Origin: Kitasatospora albolonga
GTDB taxonomy: Bacteria > Actinomycetota > Actinomycetes > Streptomycetales > Streptomycetaceae
Direction: 5' to 3'
Length of the DNA: 64,000 nt
Assembly (NCBI GenBank): GCA_002082585.1
Contig: CP020563.1
Location: 4,086,001-4,150,000, forward strand
The notes beneath the pieces are model-generated. The model made no database searches. It saw only the letters and a program-made list of their open reading frames with translations, and had not been told where the DNA came from. Numbering within the stretch: the stretch's first letter is position 1; each line of letters begins with the position of its first letter. Shown piece after piece: positions 17,665-24,931 of this stretch. Made by a program: the position numbers and the translations under genes.

Positions 17665-18603
17665 GTGGCCTTCGGGTGGCGGTGCACCGGGGTCGGGTGG
17701 CCGGGGGAGGTGCCGGAGCTGCGGTGGAGCAGGGGGCGGGACCGGCGGGTGAGCGTTCTCGCGTACGGGGGCGGGCTCGGGTTCCGCGTGGTGGGGGAGC
17801 GGCACTGTGTGGGGGCCCGGGGGAACGTGTGCCCCCTGGGGGCCGTGGTGCCCGCGCGCAGTACCGGGGCTCGGTGCGCGGAGTGTGCGCGGCTGGACCG
17901 GGCCCACTCGGTGGCCGCCGACACGATGGTGGACGACCCGCGTACGTACCGCGTCTACCTCGCCTGGTTCGGGCCCGGCATGGTCAAGGTGGGGATCACC
18001 CGGGAGGAGCGGGAGGCCGCGCGGCTGCGGGAGCAGGGGGCGGTGGCGTTCAGCTGGCTCGGGCGCGGGCCCCTGATGGCCGCCCGGCGGACCGAGGAGG
18101 TGCTGCGGGCGGCGCTGGGGGTGCCGGACCGGATTCCGTACGCCAGAAAGCGGGGCGTGCGCGGGCAACTTCCGGGAGCAGAGGAGCGGTTCGCCGAGGT
18201 GGCGGAGTTGTACGGGCGGGCCGTGGAGCTCGAAGGGCGCGGGTGGCCCGAGTCGTTGGAGCGGCTGCCCCTCGAAGTCGTCGACCATGTGGGGATCTTC
18301 GGGCTGGACCGTGCGCCCGTTGCCGCACGGGCGGTGAGCGAGCTGGTGGAGGGGGGTGTGCTCGCCGGGCGGCTGGTCGCTGCCGCCGGACCCGACCTCC
18401 ACCTTGCCGTGGACGGGGAAGCCGTGGCCGGGAAAAGGGGAGGGGATGGAGAGGGCGTAGATGGGGGCGGGGGCGTTGTGGTGCTGGATACGCGGTTGAT
18501 CACTGGGTGGGAGCTTGCCGCCGTGGGCCCGGGGGCGGGGAGTGAAGCAGGTGTTCCCCTCATCGACATCGCGGGTGGTGGCGTGCAGGGTGGGTTGTTC
18601 TGA
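17665..18603 (+). CDS. DUF2797 family protein
   Basis: 312 residues. The N-terminal part has Cys pairs typical of a zinc-binding site (ERHCVGARGNVCPLG, then GARCAECARLDRAHSV), followed by YRVYLAWFGPGMVKVGITRE, which resembles the GIY-YIG-like core seen in DUF2797 proteins. Function is unknown. The GTG at 17665 gives the N-terminus W-R-C-T-G-x5-G, which fits family members. A Gly/Asp-rich insertion lies near residue 255. It is followed 51 bases later by the amidohydrolase gene, so the two may be cotranscribed. Confidence 0.83.
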   Translation: MAFGWRCTGVGWPGEVPELRWSRGRDRRVSVLAYGGGLGFRVVGERHCVGARGNVCPLGAVVPARSTGARCAECARLDRAHSVAADTMVDDPRTYRVYLAWFGPGMVKVGITREEREAARLREQGAVAFSWLGRGPLMAARRTEEVLRAALGVPDRIPYARKRGVRGQLPGAEERFAEVAELYGRAVELEGRGWPESLERLPLEVVDHVGIFGLDRAPVAARAVSELVEGGVLAGRLVAAAGPDLHLAVDGEAVAGKRGGDGEGVDGGGGVVVLDTRLITGWELAAVGPGAGSEAGVPLIDIAGGGVQGGLF

Positions 18604-18654
18604 CCTTGCCCGACGAGGCCCTGTAACCGGACGAGACCCTGTAGGGAGCTGCGG

Positions 18655-19542
18655 GTGGAAGACGACAGCCTTGATGCCGTGCGGTTCTGGGAGCGGCTCG
18701 GGCTGCCCGGGATCATCGACGTGCACACCCACTTCATGCCCGAGCAGGTCCTGCGCAAGGTGTGGGCCTACTTCGACTCCGTCGGGCCGCTCACCGGGCT
18801 GGAGTGGCCGATCACCTACCGGTATGAGGAGGAGCAACGGATCGCTCTCATCAGGTCGTTCGGGGTTCGGCGCTTCACCTCCATGCTCTATCCGCACAAG
18901 CCCGGCATGGCCCCCTGGCTGAACGGCTGGGCCGCCGGCTTCGCCGCCCGTGTGCCCGACTGTCTGCACACCGCGACCTTCTTCCCGGAGGAGGGCGTGG
19001 GGGCGTATGTGAAGGAGGCCGTCGAGAGCGGGGCGCGGGTCTTCAAGTCGCACCTCCAGGTGGGGGCGTACGACCCCAACGACCTTTTGCTGGAGCCGGT
19101 TTGGGGGCTGCTCGCGGAGGCCGGGGTGCCCGTCGTGATGCACTGCGGGTCCGGGCCCGCCCCGGGGAGGTTCACCGGGCCCGAGCCCGTCGGGCGGCTC
19201 CTGGCGCGCCATCCCCGGCTGCGGTTGATCGTCGCGCACATGGGGATGCCGGAGTACGGGGAGTTCCTCGCGCTGGCGCAGGCGTATCCGGAGGTGCGGC
19301 TCGACACGACGATGGCGTTCACCGACTTCAGCGAGGGGTTCACACCGTTCCCGGCCGGTGAGCGGGGGCGGCTGGCCGATCTGGGGGACCGGATTCTGCT
19401 GGGGACGGACTTCCCGAACATTCCGTACCCGTACGTCCACCAGTTGGAGGCCCTGGAGCGGCTGGGGCTCGGGGAGGAGTGGCTGCGGGCCGTCTGCTAC
19501 CGGAACGCGGAGGCGTTGTTCGGGCCCGGGCCCGCCTCCTGA
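18655..19542 (+). CDS. amidohydrolase family (TIM-barrel) protein
   Basis: 295 residues. Metal-ligand motifs follow in order: IIDVHTHFMP (H-x-H, about residue 22), VVMHCGSG (about 163), LIVAHMGMPEYG (about 190) and LLGTDFPNIPYPY (about 255). This is the amidohydrolase-2 group, which includes decarboxylases and lactonases; the substrate is unknown. Start GTG has GGGAG about 6 bases upstream. Its stop codon lies in the first copy of a repeat that recurs beyond the neighbouring IS element. Confidence 0.87.
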   Translation: MEDDSLDAVRFWERLGLPGIIDVHTHFMPEQVLRKVWAYFDSVGPLTGLEWPITYRYEEEQRIALIRSFGVRRFTSMLYPHKPGMAPWLNGWAAGFAARVPDCLHTATFFPEEGVGAYVKEAVESGARVFKSHLQVGAYDPNDLLLEPVWGLLAEAGVPVVMHCGSGPAPGRFTGPEPVGRLLARHPRLRLIVAHMGMPEYGEFLALAQAYPEVRLDTTMAFTDFSEGFTPFPAGERGRLADLGDRILLGTDFPNIPYPYVHQLEALERLGLGEEWLRAVCYRNAEALFGPGPAS

Positions 19543-19672
19543 GGAGTTGCGAAGGGCGTGGGGCCTTAGAACTCCTATCGGAATGAGGCTGGGACAACCT
19601 GGTTGTGCCCAATGATCGGGTTCAGCACCATGAGCTCTGACAGAAGCGAGCGGGTAGAGCAGAGGGTGCACG

Positions 19673-20125
19673 GTGGAACTGATCAGCCTCTCGGATGGCG
19701 ACAACAGCTTCCGGGTGCGTGTGCTGGGGCGTCGGTCGCCGGGCGTGCTGCATCTTCACGACCAGCTCGAAGCAGAGGTCATTGTCACAAGCAGCTTCGT
19801 CAGCGGTCGACTGGCCATGTCCCTGCTCCCTTCCGACCTGGAGGAGTGGTCCCGTGCTCTGGACTTGCTCGCTGCCGGTCAGGACATCTGCTGGAGGGAC
19901 GACGACCACAGCCCCGAAATCAAGATCCAGCCGTACAACGAGGAGCACGAGACTGCCGCTGTCCGTGTAGAAGATCTGGGCAGTTCGGACGTCTCTGTGT
20001 TCCTCCCCTTGAATCTTGAAGAGGACTGGATCGACAAGCAGCGGAAGCTGCTCGGGCAGGTGCTGAAGGAGTGGCCGAGCGAAGTGCTGGAGTCTTCACC
20101 CGGTGCCTATGAGTGGCGGCGCTGA
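19673..20125 (+). CDS. DUF5959 family protein inside the IS-like element
   Basis: 150 residues, acidic and soluble, starting at GTG (ELISLSDGDNSFRVRVLGRR) and ending PGAYEWRR. This matches the streptomycete DUF5959 family, whose function is unknown. Base composition is visibly less GC-rich than neighbouring genes, which suggests foreign origin. Its last 19 bases overlap the 3' end of the convergent transposase, and the matching IS terminus lies about 107 bases before its start. Confidence 0.78.
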   Translation: MELISLSDGDNSFRVRVLGRRSPGVLHLHDQLEAEVIVTSSFVSGRLAMSLLPSDLEEWSRALDLLAAGQDICWRDDDHSPEIKIQPYNEEHETAAVRVEDLGSSDVSVFLPLNLEEDWIDKQRKLLGQVLKEWPSEVLESSPGAYEWRR

Positions 20126-20941
20126 ACTGCAGCCAGACGCCGCCAGCAGATGAGGGCGCATCCCAGGGTGAGGAATGCTTCGTGGATGTCGTCGCGTATC
20201 TCCCAGCGGATCCGCAGGCGACGGAACCAGTGCAGGTGGGCGAACGCACGCTCCACGACCCAGCGTTGACTACCCAGGCCCCAGGCCGGAGCCGTGTTCG
20301 GTGCCGCGTCGCGCAATCAGCGGCTTCACGCCGAGATCCCGGACCAGGCGGCGGTACTTGTCGTGGTCGTAGCCGCGGTCACCCAGCACCACGTCTGGGC
20401 GGCGCCGGGGCTGGCCGCGCTTGCCCCGGCGCCGGCGGCACGGCCTGGAGTAGCGGGATCAGCTGGGTGACGTCGTTGCGGTTGCCGCCGGTCAAGGTGA
20501 CAGCGAGCGGGATGCCGGTGGCATCGGTGATCAAGTGGTGCTTGCTGCCCGTCCTGCCCCGGTCGACAGGACTTCGTCCCGTCTTGGAGCCCCCTTTAGC
20601 GCCCGGATGTGGGAGCCGTCGACCGCCGCACGGGAGAAGTCCAGGGCGTTCGCGCTGCGCAGCTTGGCGAGGAGGACCTCGTGCAGCCGGGGCCATACGT
20701 CGGCCTCGGTCCACTCGGCCAGGCGTCGCCAGCACGTCATGCCCGAGCCAAAGCCCAGCTCCTGCGGCAGGTGCTCCCAGGCGATCCCGGTGTGCAGCAC
20801 GAACAGGATGCCCTGGAACACCAGCCGGTCCGGATGCCGCTTGCGACCCGGATGCCGGACCCGGCGCTCCACCTTGGGCAACAGCGGCTCGACCACTGCC
20901 CACAACCCGTCATCGACATCCCACGGCTTCGGCCGAGCCAC
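20107..20941 (-). pseudogene. IS5-family transposase, frameshifted
   Basis: Three segments in different frames make one transposase. Part A (from 20941) begins MARPKPWDVDDGLWAVVEPL and reaches DFSRAAVDGSHIRALKG, with the first catalytic Asp. At AAAGGGGG (about 20600) a -1 slip gives KGGSKTGRSPVDRGRTGSKH, a plausible programmed frameshift. A second shift near 20430 is needed to reach RPDVVLGDRGYDHDKYRRLV (second Asp) and SQRWVVERAFAHLHWFRRL (Glu), ending at 20107. The second shift is not at a slippery site, so the enzyme is probably dead unless it is a sequence error. Confidence 0.85.
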
Positions 20942-21022
20942 CCCACACCCCCAGATCGAGAGTCCCGGAGCGATCCAACCACCTCGAAGATCATTTCGTT
21001 AGGAGTTCTAAGGGCCTGTCTC

Positions 21023-21099
21023 CTGAGGAGCCGCGAAGGGGTGTGAGACCTGAGGGCCTGCCATCTGAGGAGTTGCGGAGGGCGTCGGGCCTGAGGGCC
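21023..21099. repeat. intergenic repeat flanking the IS element
   Basis: A unit like CTGAGGAGTTGCGGAGGGCG...GGGCCTGAGGGCC occurs at 21023 and 21065. Another copy, CTGAGGAGTTGCGAAGGGCG..., lies on the far side of the IS element at 19539-19565. The element therefore inserted into a small repeat cluster between the amidohydrolase and the response regulator. Confidence 0.7.
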
Positions 21100-21136
21100 C
21101 GTCTCTGGGCAGCCAGGGGCCCGGTTTCTCAGGCAA

Positions 21137-21179
21137 TTCACAGAAACGGGTCAGGCTTCTCTCACGGGAGCCTCACAGG
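21137..21179 (+). promoter_or_regulatory. candidate response-regulator binding region
   Basis: TTCACAG-N8-CAGGCT (21137-21157) is followed by CTCACGGG and CTCACAGG with an 11-base repeat period (21161, 21172), the usual spacing of OmpR/PhoB-family direct repeats. The first motif recurs exactly before the glycosyltransferase gene (23522-23542). Confidence 0.5.
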
Positions 21180-21187
21180 GTGGACCC

Positions 21188-21934
21188 ATGACGACGACGA
21201 CCGCGCCCCAGGGGCGTACCGAACTGCTCAGGCCGGACCGTACGCCCGTGCGCGTCCTGGTCGTGGACGACGAGGCTCCGCTCGCCGAGCTGCTCTCGAT
21301 GGCCCTGCGGTACGAGGGGTGGGAGGTGCGCAGCGCCGGTGACGGGGCCGGGGCGGTGCGCGCGGCCCGGGACTTCCGGCCGGACGCGGTGGTCCTGGAC
21401 GTGATGCTCCCGGACATGGACGGGCTGGCGGTGCTGAGCCGGCTCCGGCGCGAGTACTCCGACGTGCCCGTCCTCTTCCTCACCGCACGGGACGCCGTGG
21501 AGGACCGGATCGCCGGGCTCACGGCCGGTGGCGACGACTATGTGACCAAGCCGTTCAGCCTGGAGGAGGTCGTGGCCCGGCTGCGCGGGCTGATCCGCCG
21601 CTCGGGCACCGCGCTCGCCGCCGGGCGCAGCCACTCGACGCTCACCGTCGGGGACCTGGTGCTGGACGAGGACAGCCACGAGGTGAGCCGGGGCGGGGAC
21701 GCGATCCACCTGACCGCCACGGAGTTCGAGCTGCTGCGCTTCCTGATGCGCAACCCGCGCCGGGTGCTCAGCAAGGCGCAGATCCTGGACCGGGTCTGGA
21801 ACTACGACTTCGGCGGCCAGGCCAACGTCGTCGAGCTCTATATCTCCTACCTCCGCAAGAAGATCGACGCCGGACGGACGCCGATGATCCACACCCGGCG
21901 CGGGGCGGGGTATCTGATCAAGCCCGGTGAGTAG
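21188..21934 (+). CDS. OmpR/PhoB-family response regulator
   Basis: 248 residues. The receiver domain (about 18-130) has acidic residues in VLVVDDEAPLAELL, the phospho-acceptor in AVVLDVMLPDMDG, the Thr in FLTARD and the Lys in YVTKPFSLEE. A C-terminal winged helix (about 150-245) has TATEFELLRFLMRNPRRVLS and VVELYISYLRKKID. The stop overlaps the kinase start by eight bases. It is the DNA-binding output of the pair and probably binds its own promoter and the downstream glycosyltransferase promoter (inference from the shared motif). Confidence 0.95.
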   Translation: MTTTTAPQGRTELLRPDRTPVRVLVVDDEAPLAELLSMALRYEGWEVRSAGDGAGAVRAARDFRPDAVVLDVMLPDMDGLAVLSRLRREYSDVPVLFLTARDAVEDRIAGLTAGGDDYVTKPFSLEEVVARLRGLIRRSGTALAAGRSHSTLTVGDLVLDEDSHEVSRGGDAIHLTATEFELLRFLMRNPRRVLSKAQILDRVWNYDFGGQANVVELYISYLRKKIDAGRTPMIHTRRGAGYLIKPGE

Positions 21935-23558
21935 CGCCCGGGGCGGGTGGGAGGTGCTGCGGCGGCCCTGGAGCCTGCGGACCCGGCTCGTCGTGTCGGC
22001 CGTCTCCCTCATCGCCGTCGTCGCGGCCGTCATCGGGTCCGTCACCGCCATCGCCTTCCACAGCTATATGTACGGCAAGCTCGACGACCAGCTCCACTCC
22101 GTCGCCGTACGCGCGGAGCGGCCTCCCGGCCCCGATCCGGTACCGGAGGCCCAGCTGCCCGAGGCCCTGCGTGAGGCGCTGCGCGACGCCGGTCCGCTCG
22201 GGTTCGTCGGCGGGGGCGGGCAGCCGCTCGGCACGTTCGGGGCCCTCCTCGACGGCGGGGACATCACCGCGTCCAAGGTTGTCGAGGACAGCGGGCTGCG
22301 TTCCCAGGAGAGCGCGAAGCCGCTGACGGAGGCGCAGCAGCGGGTGCTGGAAGCCCACGCTCCGGCCACGGGAGGCGAAGCCCGGAGCGTCGAACTGCCC
22401 GGTCTCGGCGGCTACCGCGTGGAGGCCGCCACCACCGCCGAGGGCCGGACCGTTCTCGTCGGCATCCCCACCGCCGAGGTGAGCGGCGCGCTGAACACCC
22501 TGATCCTTGTCGAGGTCTGCGTCACCGCCGCCGGGCTCATCGCCGCCTCCCTCGCGGGTACGGCCCTCGTCGGCATCGCCGTGCGCCCGCTGCGCCGGGT
22601 CGCCGCCACCGCCACCCGGGTCGCCGAACTCCCCCTGCACAGCGGTGAGGTGGCGCTCCTCGAACGCGTACCGGAGGCCGAGGCCGATCCCCGTACCGAG
22701 GTCGGGCAGGTCGGGGCGGCGCTCAACCGGATGCTGGGGCACGTCGGCTCGGCGCTGGCCGCCCGGCAGGAGAGCGAGACGCGGGTACGGCAGTTCGTCG
22801 CCGACGCCAGCCATGAGCTGCGCACCCCGCTGGCCTCGATCCGGGGGTACGCCGAGCTGACCCGGCGCGCGACGGGCCGGGAGGCCCCGGACACCGACCC
22901 CGTCACCCGGCACGCGCTGCGGCGGATCGAGTCGGAGGCGGACCGGATGACGGGTCTGGTGGAGGATCTGCTGCTGCTCGCCCGGCTCGATGCCGGACGC
23001 CCGCTCTCGTACGGGAGCACTGATCTGCTGCCGCTGGTCGTGGACGCGGTGAGCGATGCCCGCGTGGCCGACCGAGGCGAGGAGGGCCACGACGCCCACC
23101 ACCGCTGGCGGCTGGAGCTGCCCGATGAGCCCGTCACCGTACGCGCCGACCCCGCCCGGCTCCAGCAGGTGCTGGTCAACCTGCTGGCCAACGCCCGCAC
23201 CCACACCCCGCCGGGGACCACGGTGACGGTCTCCGTGCGGCAGGCCACCCGCGCCACGGAGCCGATCACGCTGGAGGTGCGGGACGACGGGCCCGGCATT
23301 CCGGCGGAGCTGCTGCCGCACGTCTTCGAACGGTTCGCGCGCGGGGACGCCTCCCGCACCCGTGGCGCGGCCGCTGAGAAGGCCACGGGCTCCACCGGTC
23401 TCGGCCTCGCCATCGTGCAGGCCGTCGTCTCCGCGCACGGCGGGCGCGTACGGGTGGAGTCGGCGCCCGGCCGTACGGTCTTCGCGGTCGAGCTGCCCGC
23501 CGAAACGGCCGCCCACCAGGGTTCACAGGGCAGGGACAGGCTCACCACACCCGTGTGA
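21927..23558 (+). CDS. membrane sensor histidine kinase
   Basis: 543 residues. TM1 lies at about 18-42 and an extracytoplasmic sensor at about 45-185. TM2 is at about 190-212, followed by HAMP (RPLRRVAATATRVAELP). The H-box is ADASHELRTPLASIRGY, the N-box LVNLLANARTHTPPG, G1 DDGPGIP and G2 STGLGLAIVQAVVSAH. All catalytic motifs are intact. The GTG start overlaps the regulator's stop. The partner is the preceding response regulator. The TM-bounded sensor domain has no recognisable fold. Confidence 0.94.
   Translation: MSSARGGWEVLRRPWSLRTRLVVSAVSLIAVVAAVIGSVTAIAFHSYMYGKLDDQLHSVAVRAERPPGPDPVPEAQLPEALREALRDAGPLGFVGGGGQPLGTFGALLDGGDITASKVVEDSGLRSQESAKPLTEAQQRVLEAHAPATGGEARSVELPGLGGYRVEAATTAEGRTVLVGIPTAEVSGALNTLILVEVCVTAAGLIAASLAGTALVGIAVRPLRRVAATATRVAELPLHSGEVALLERVPEAEADPRTEVGQVGAALNRMLGHVGSALAARQESETRVRQFVADASHELRTPLASIRGYAELTRRATGREAPDTDPVTRHALRRIESEADRMTGLVEDLLLLARLDAGRPLSYGSTDLLPLVVDAVSDARVADRGEEGHDAHHRWRLELPDEPVTVRADPARLQQVLVNLLANARTHTPPGTTVTVSVRQATRATEPITLEVRDDGPGIPAELLPHVFERFARGDASRTRGAAAEKATGSTGLGLAIVQAVVSAHGGRVRVESAPGRTVFAVELPAETAAHQGSQGRDRLTTPV
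23522..23542 (+). promoter_or_regulatory. second copy of the TTCACAG-N8-CAGGCT motif
   Basis: This exact match to the motif upstream of the response regulator gene lies in the last codons of the kinase gene, 43 bases before the glycosyltransferase start. It suggests direct control of the glycosyltransferase pair by the regulator (inference). Confidence 0.45.
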
Positions 23559-23584
23559 CAGCGCGGTTGGCGAACGTCGGAGCC

Positions 23585-24931
23585 ATGACCACCACCGACA
23601 GCCTCCGGAGCGGCCCCGGAACGACCGGCCGCAGCGGCGGGGGCGGGGACCACGGCCGTCTGCCGGGCCGGGAGCACCTCCCGGCCCGGCAGACGGCGTC
23701 CGACCCCTCCGGCGTCCCCGTCCTCGATGTCGTCGTCCCCGTGTACAACGAGGAGAAGGACCTCCGCCCCTGCGTCCTGCGCCTTCACGGCCACCTTTCC
23801 CGGACCTTCCCGTATGCCTTCCGCATCACCGTCGCCGACAACGCCAGCACCGACGCGACCCCCGCCGTGGCCGCCGCGCTCACGGCGGAGCTGCGCGGGG
23901 TGCGGTACGTACGGCTGGAGGAGAAGGGGCGCGGGCGGGCGCTGCGTACGGTCTGGTCGGCCTCCGACGCCCCCGTCCTCGCCTATATGGACGTCGACCT
24001 CTCCACCGACCTCAACGCCCTCCTGCCGCTGGTCGCCCCGCTGATCTCCGGCCACTCCGACCTGGCCATCGGCTCGCGGCTCGCCCGGAGTGCGCGGGTG
24101 GTGCGCGGGTCGAAGCGGGAGTTCATCTCGCGCGCCTACAACCTCATCCTGCGCTCCTCCCTCGCCGCCGGGTTCAGCGACGCCCAGTGCGGGTTCAAGG
24201 CGATCCGGAGCGAGGTGGCCGAGCGGCTGCTGCCGATGGTGGAGGACAGCGGCTGGTTCTTCGACACCGAGCTGCTGGTCCTCGCCGAACGGGCCGGGCT
24301 GCGCATCCACGAGGTGCCCGTCGACTGGATCGACGACCCCGACTCGACCGTCCATATCGTGCGCACGGCCGCCGAGGACCTGAAAGGCGTGTGGCGGGTG
24401 GGGCGGGCGCTCGCCGTGGGCGCCCTGCCGCTGGACCGGCTGGCCCGGCCCTTCGGCGACGACCCGCGCGACCGGGCGCTGAACGGGGTGGAACGCGGAC
24501 TGGCCCGCCAGCTCATCGGGTTCTGCGTCGTCGGGGTCCTCTCCACCCTCTTCTACCTCGCCCTGTACTCCCTCTTCCGGCTCGGCGTCGGACCCCAGCT
24601 CGCCAACGGCGGCGCGCTCCTCGTCTCCGCCGTCGCCAACACCGCCGCCAACCGGAGGCTCACCTTCGGCGTACGCGGCCGGAGCGGAGCCGTCCGCCAT
24701 CAGGCCCAGGGCCTGGTCGTCTTCGCCATCGGCCTCGCCCTGACCAGCGGTTCGCTCGCGGCGCTCGGGGCGGCCTCCGGATCGCCGTCCCACAGAGCCG
24801 AGTTGGCCGTCCTGATCACCGCCAACCTCGCCGCCACCGTGCTCCGCTTCCTGCTCCTGCGCGCCTGGGTCTTCCCAGCCCGCGCCCGTACCCGCCCCCG
24901 CACCTCTGATGACCCCGAGGACCTCCGATGA
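23585..24931 (+). CDS. bifunctional family 2 glycosyltransferase / GtrA-like membrane protein
   Basis: 448 residues. After a Gly-rich N-terminus, a GT-A domain (about 40-290) shows LDVVVPVYNEEKDL, the D-x-D-like MDVDLSTDLNAL and DAQCGFKAIRSE, as in polyprenyl-phosphate sugar transferases. A GtrA-type module with four helices (about 305-430) follows. Such proteins load a sugar onto a lipid carrier and help flip it. The ATG at 23585 is the only reasonable start, since no in-frame start codon occurs before the catalytic core. A 19-bp hairpin lies in its first codons. Its stop overlaps the next gene (ATGA), coupling it to a GT39 enzyme that could use the lipid-linked sugar. Confidence 0.92.
   Translation: MTTTDSLRSGPGTTGRSGGGGDHGRLPGREHLPARQTASDPSGVPVLDVVVPVYNEEKDLRPCVLRLHGHLSRTFPYAFRITVADNASTDATPAVAAALTAELRGVRYVRLEEKGRGRALRTVWSASDAPVLAYMDVDLSTDLNALLPLVAPLISGHSDLAIGSRLARSARVVRGSKREFISRAYNLILRSSLAAGFSDAQCGFKAIRSEVAERLLPMVEDSGWFFDTELLVLAERAGLRIHEVPVDWIDDPDSTVHIVRTAAEDLKGVWRVGRALAVGALPLDRLARPFGDDPRDRALNGVERGLARQLIGFCVVGVLSTLFYLALYSLFRLGVGPQLANGGALLVSAVANTAANRRLTFGVRGRSGAVRHQAQGLVVFAIGLALTSGSLAALGAASGSPSHRAELAVLITANLAATVLRFLLLRAWVFPARARTRPRTSDDPEDLR
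23655..23697 (+). other. 19-bp hairpin inside the 5' coding region
   Basis: A perfect 19-bp stem (23655-23673 with 23679-23697) around a GCACC loop starts 71 bases after the ATG. It has terminator-like strength but no T-tract. It could attenuate readthrough or slow translation (inference). Confidence 0.75.

Larger units (their letters stand above)
19566..21011. mobile_element. IS5-family-like element enclosing a DUF5959 gene
   Basis: The left end TTAGAACTCCTATCGGAATGA (its first 20 bases are 19566-19585) and the reverse complement of the right end (20991-21011) agree at 19 of 21 positions. The right end is about 50 bases from the transposase start, as usual for IS5. The matching left end lies beyond a second gene, DUF5959, making the unit 1446 bp instead of the usual 0.85-1.2 kb. 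I see no left-type end between the two genes. The flanks belong to a repeated intergenic sequence. A clear target duplication is not visible beyond TA. Confidence 0.68.

Noticed and set aside
20040..20110. A nearer left terminus for the IS just beyond the transposase stop
   Set aside because: No sequence here matches the TTAGAACTCCTAWCG end beyond a few bases; the only good match is at 19566.
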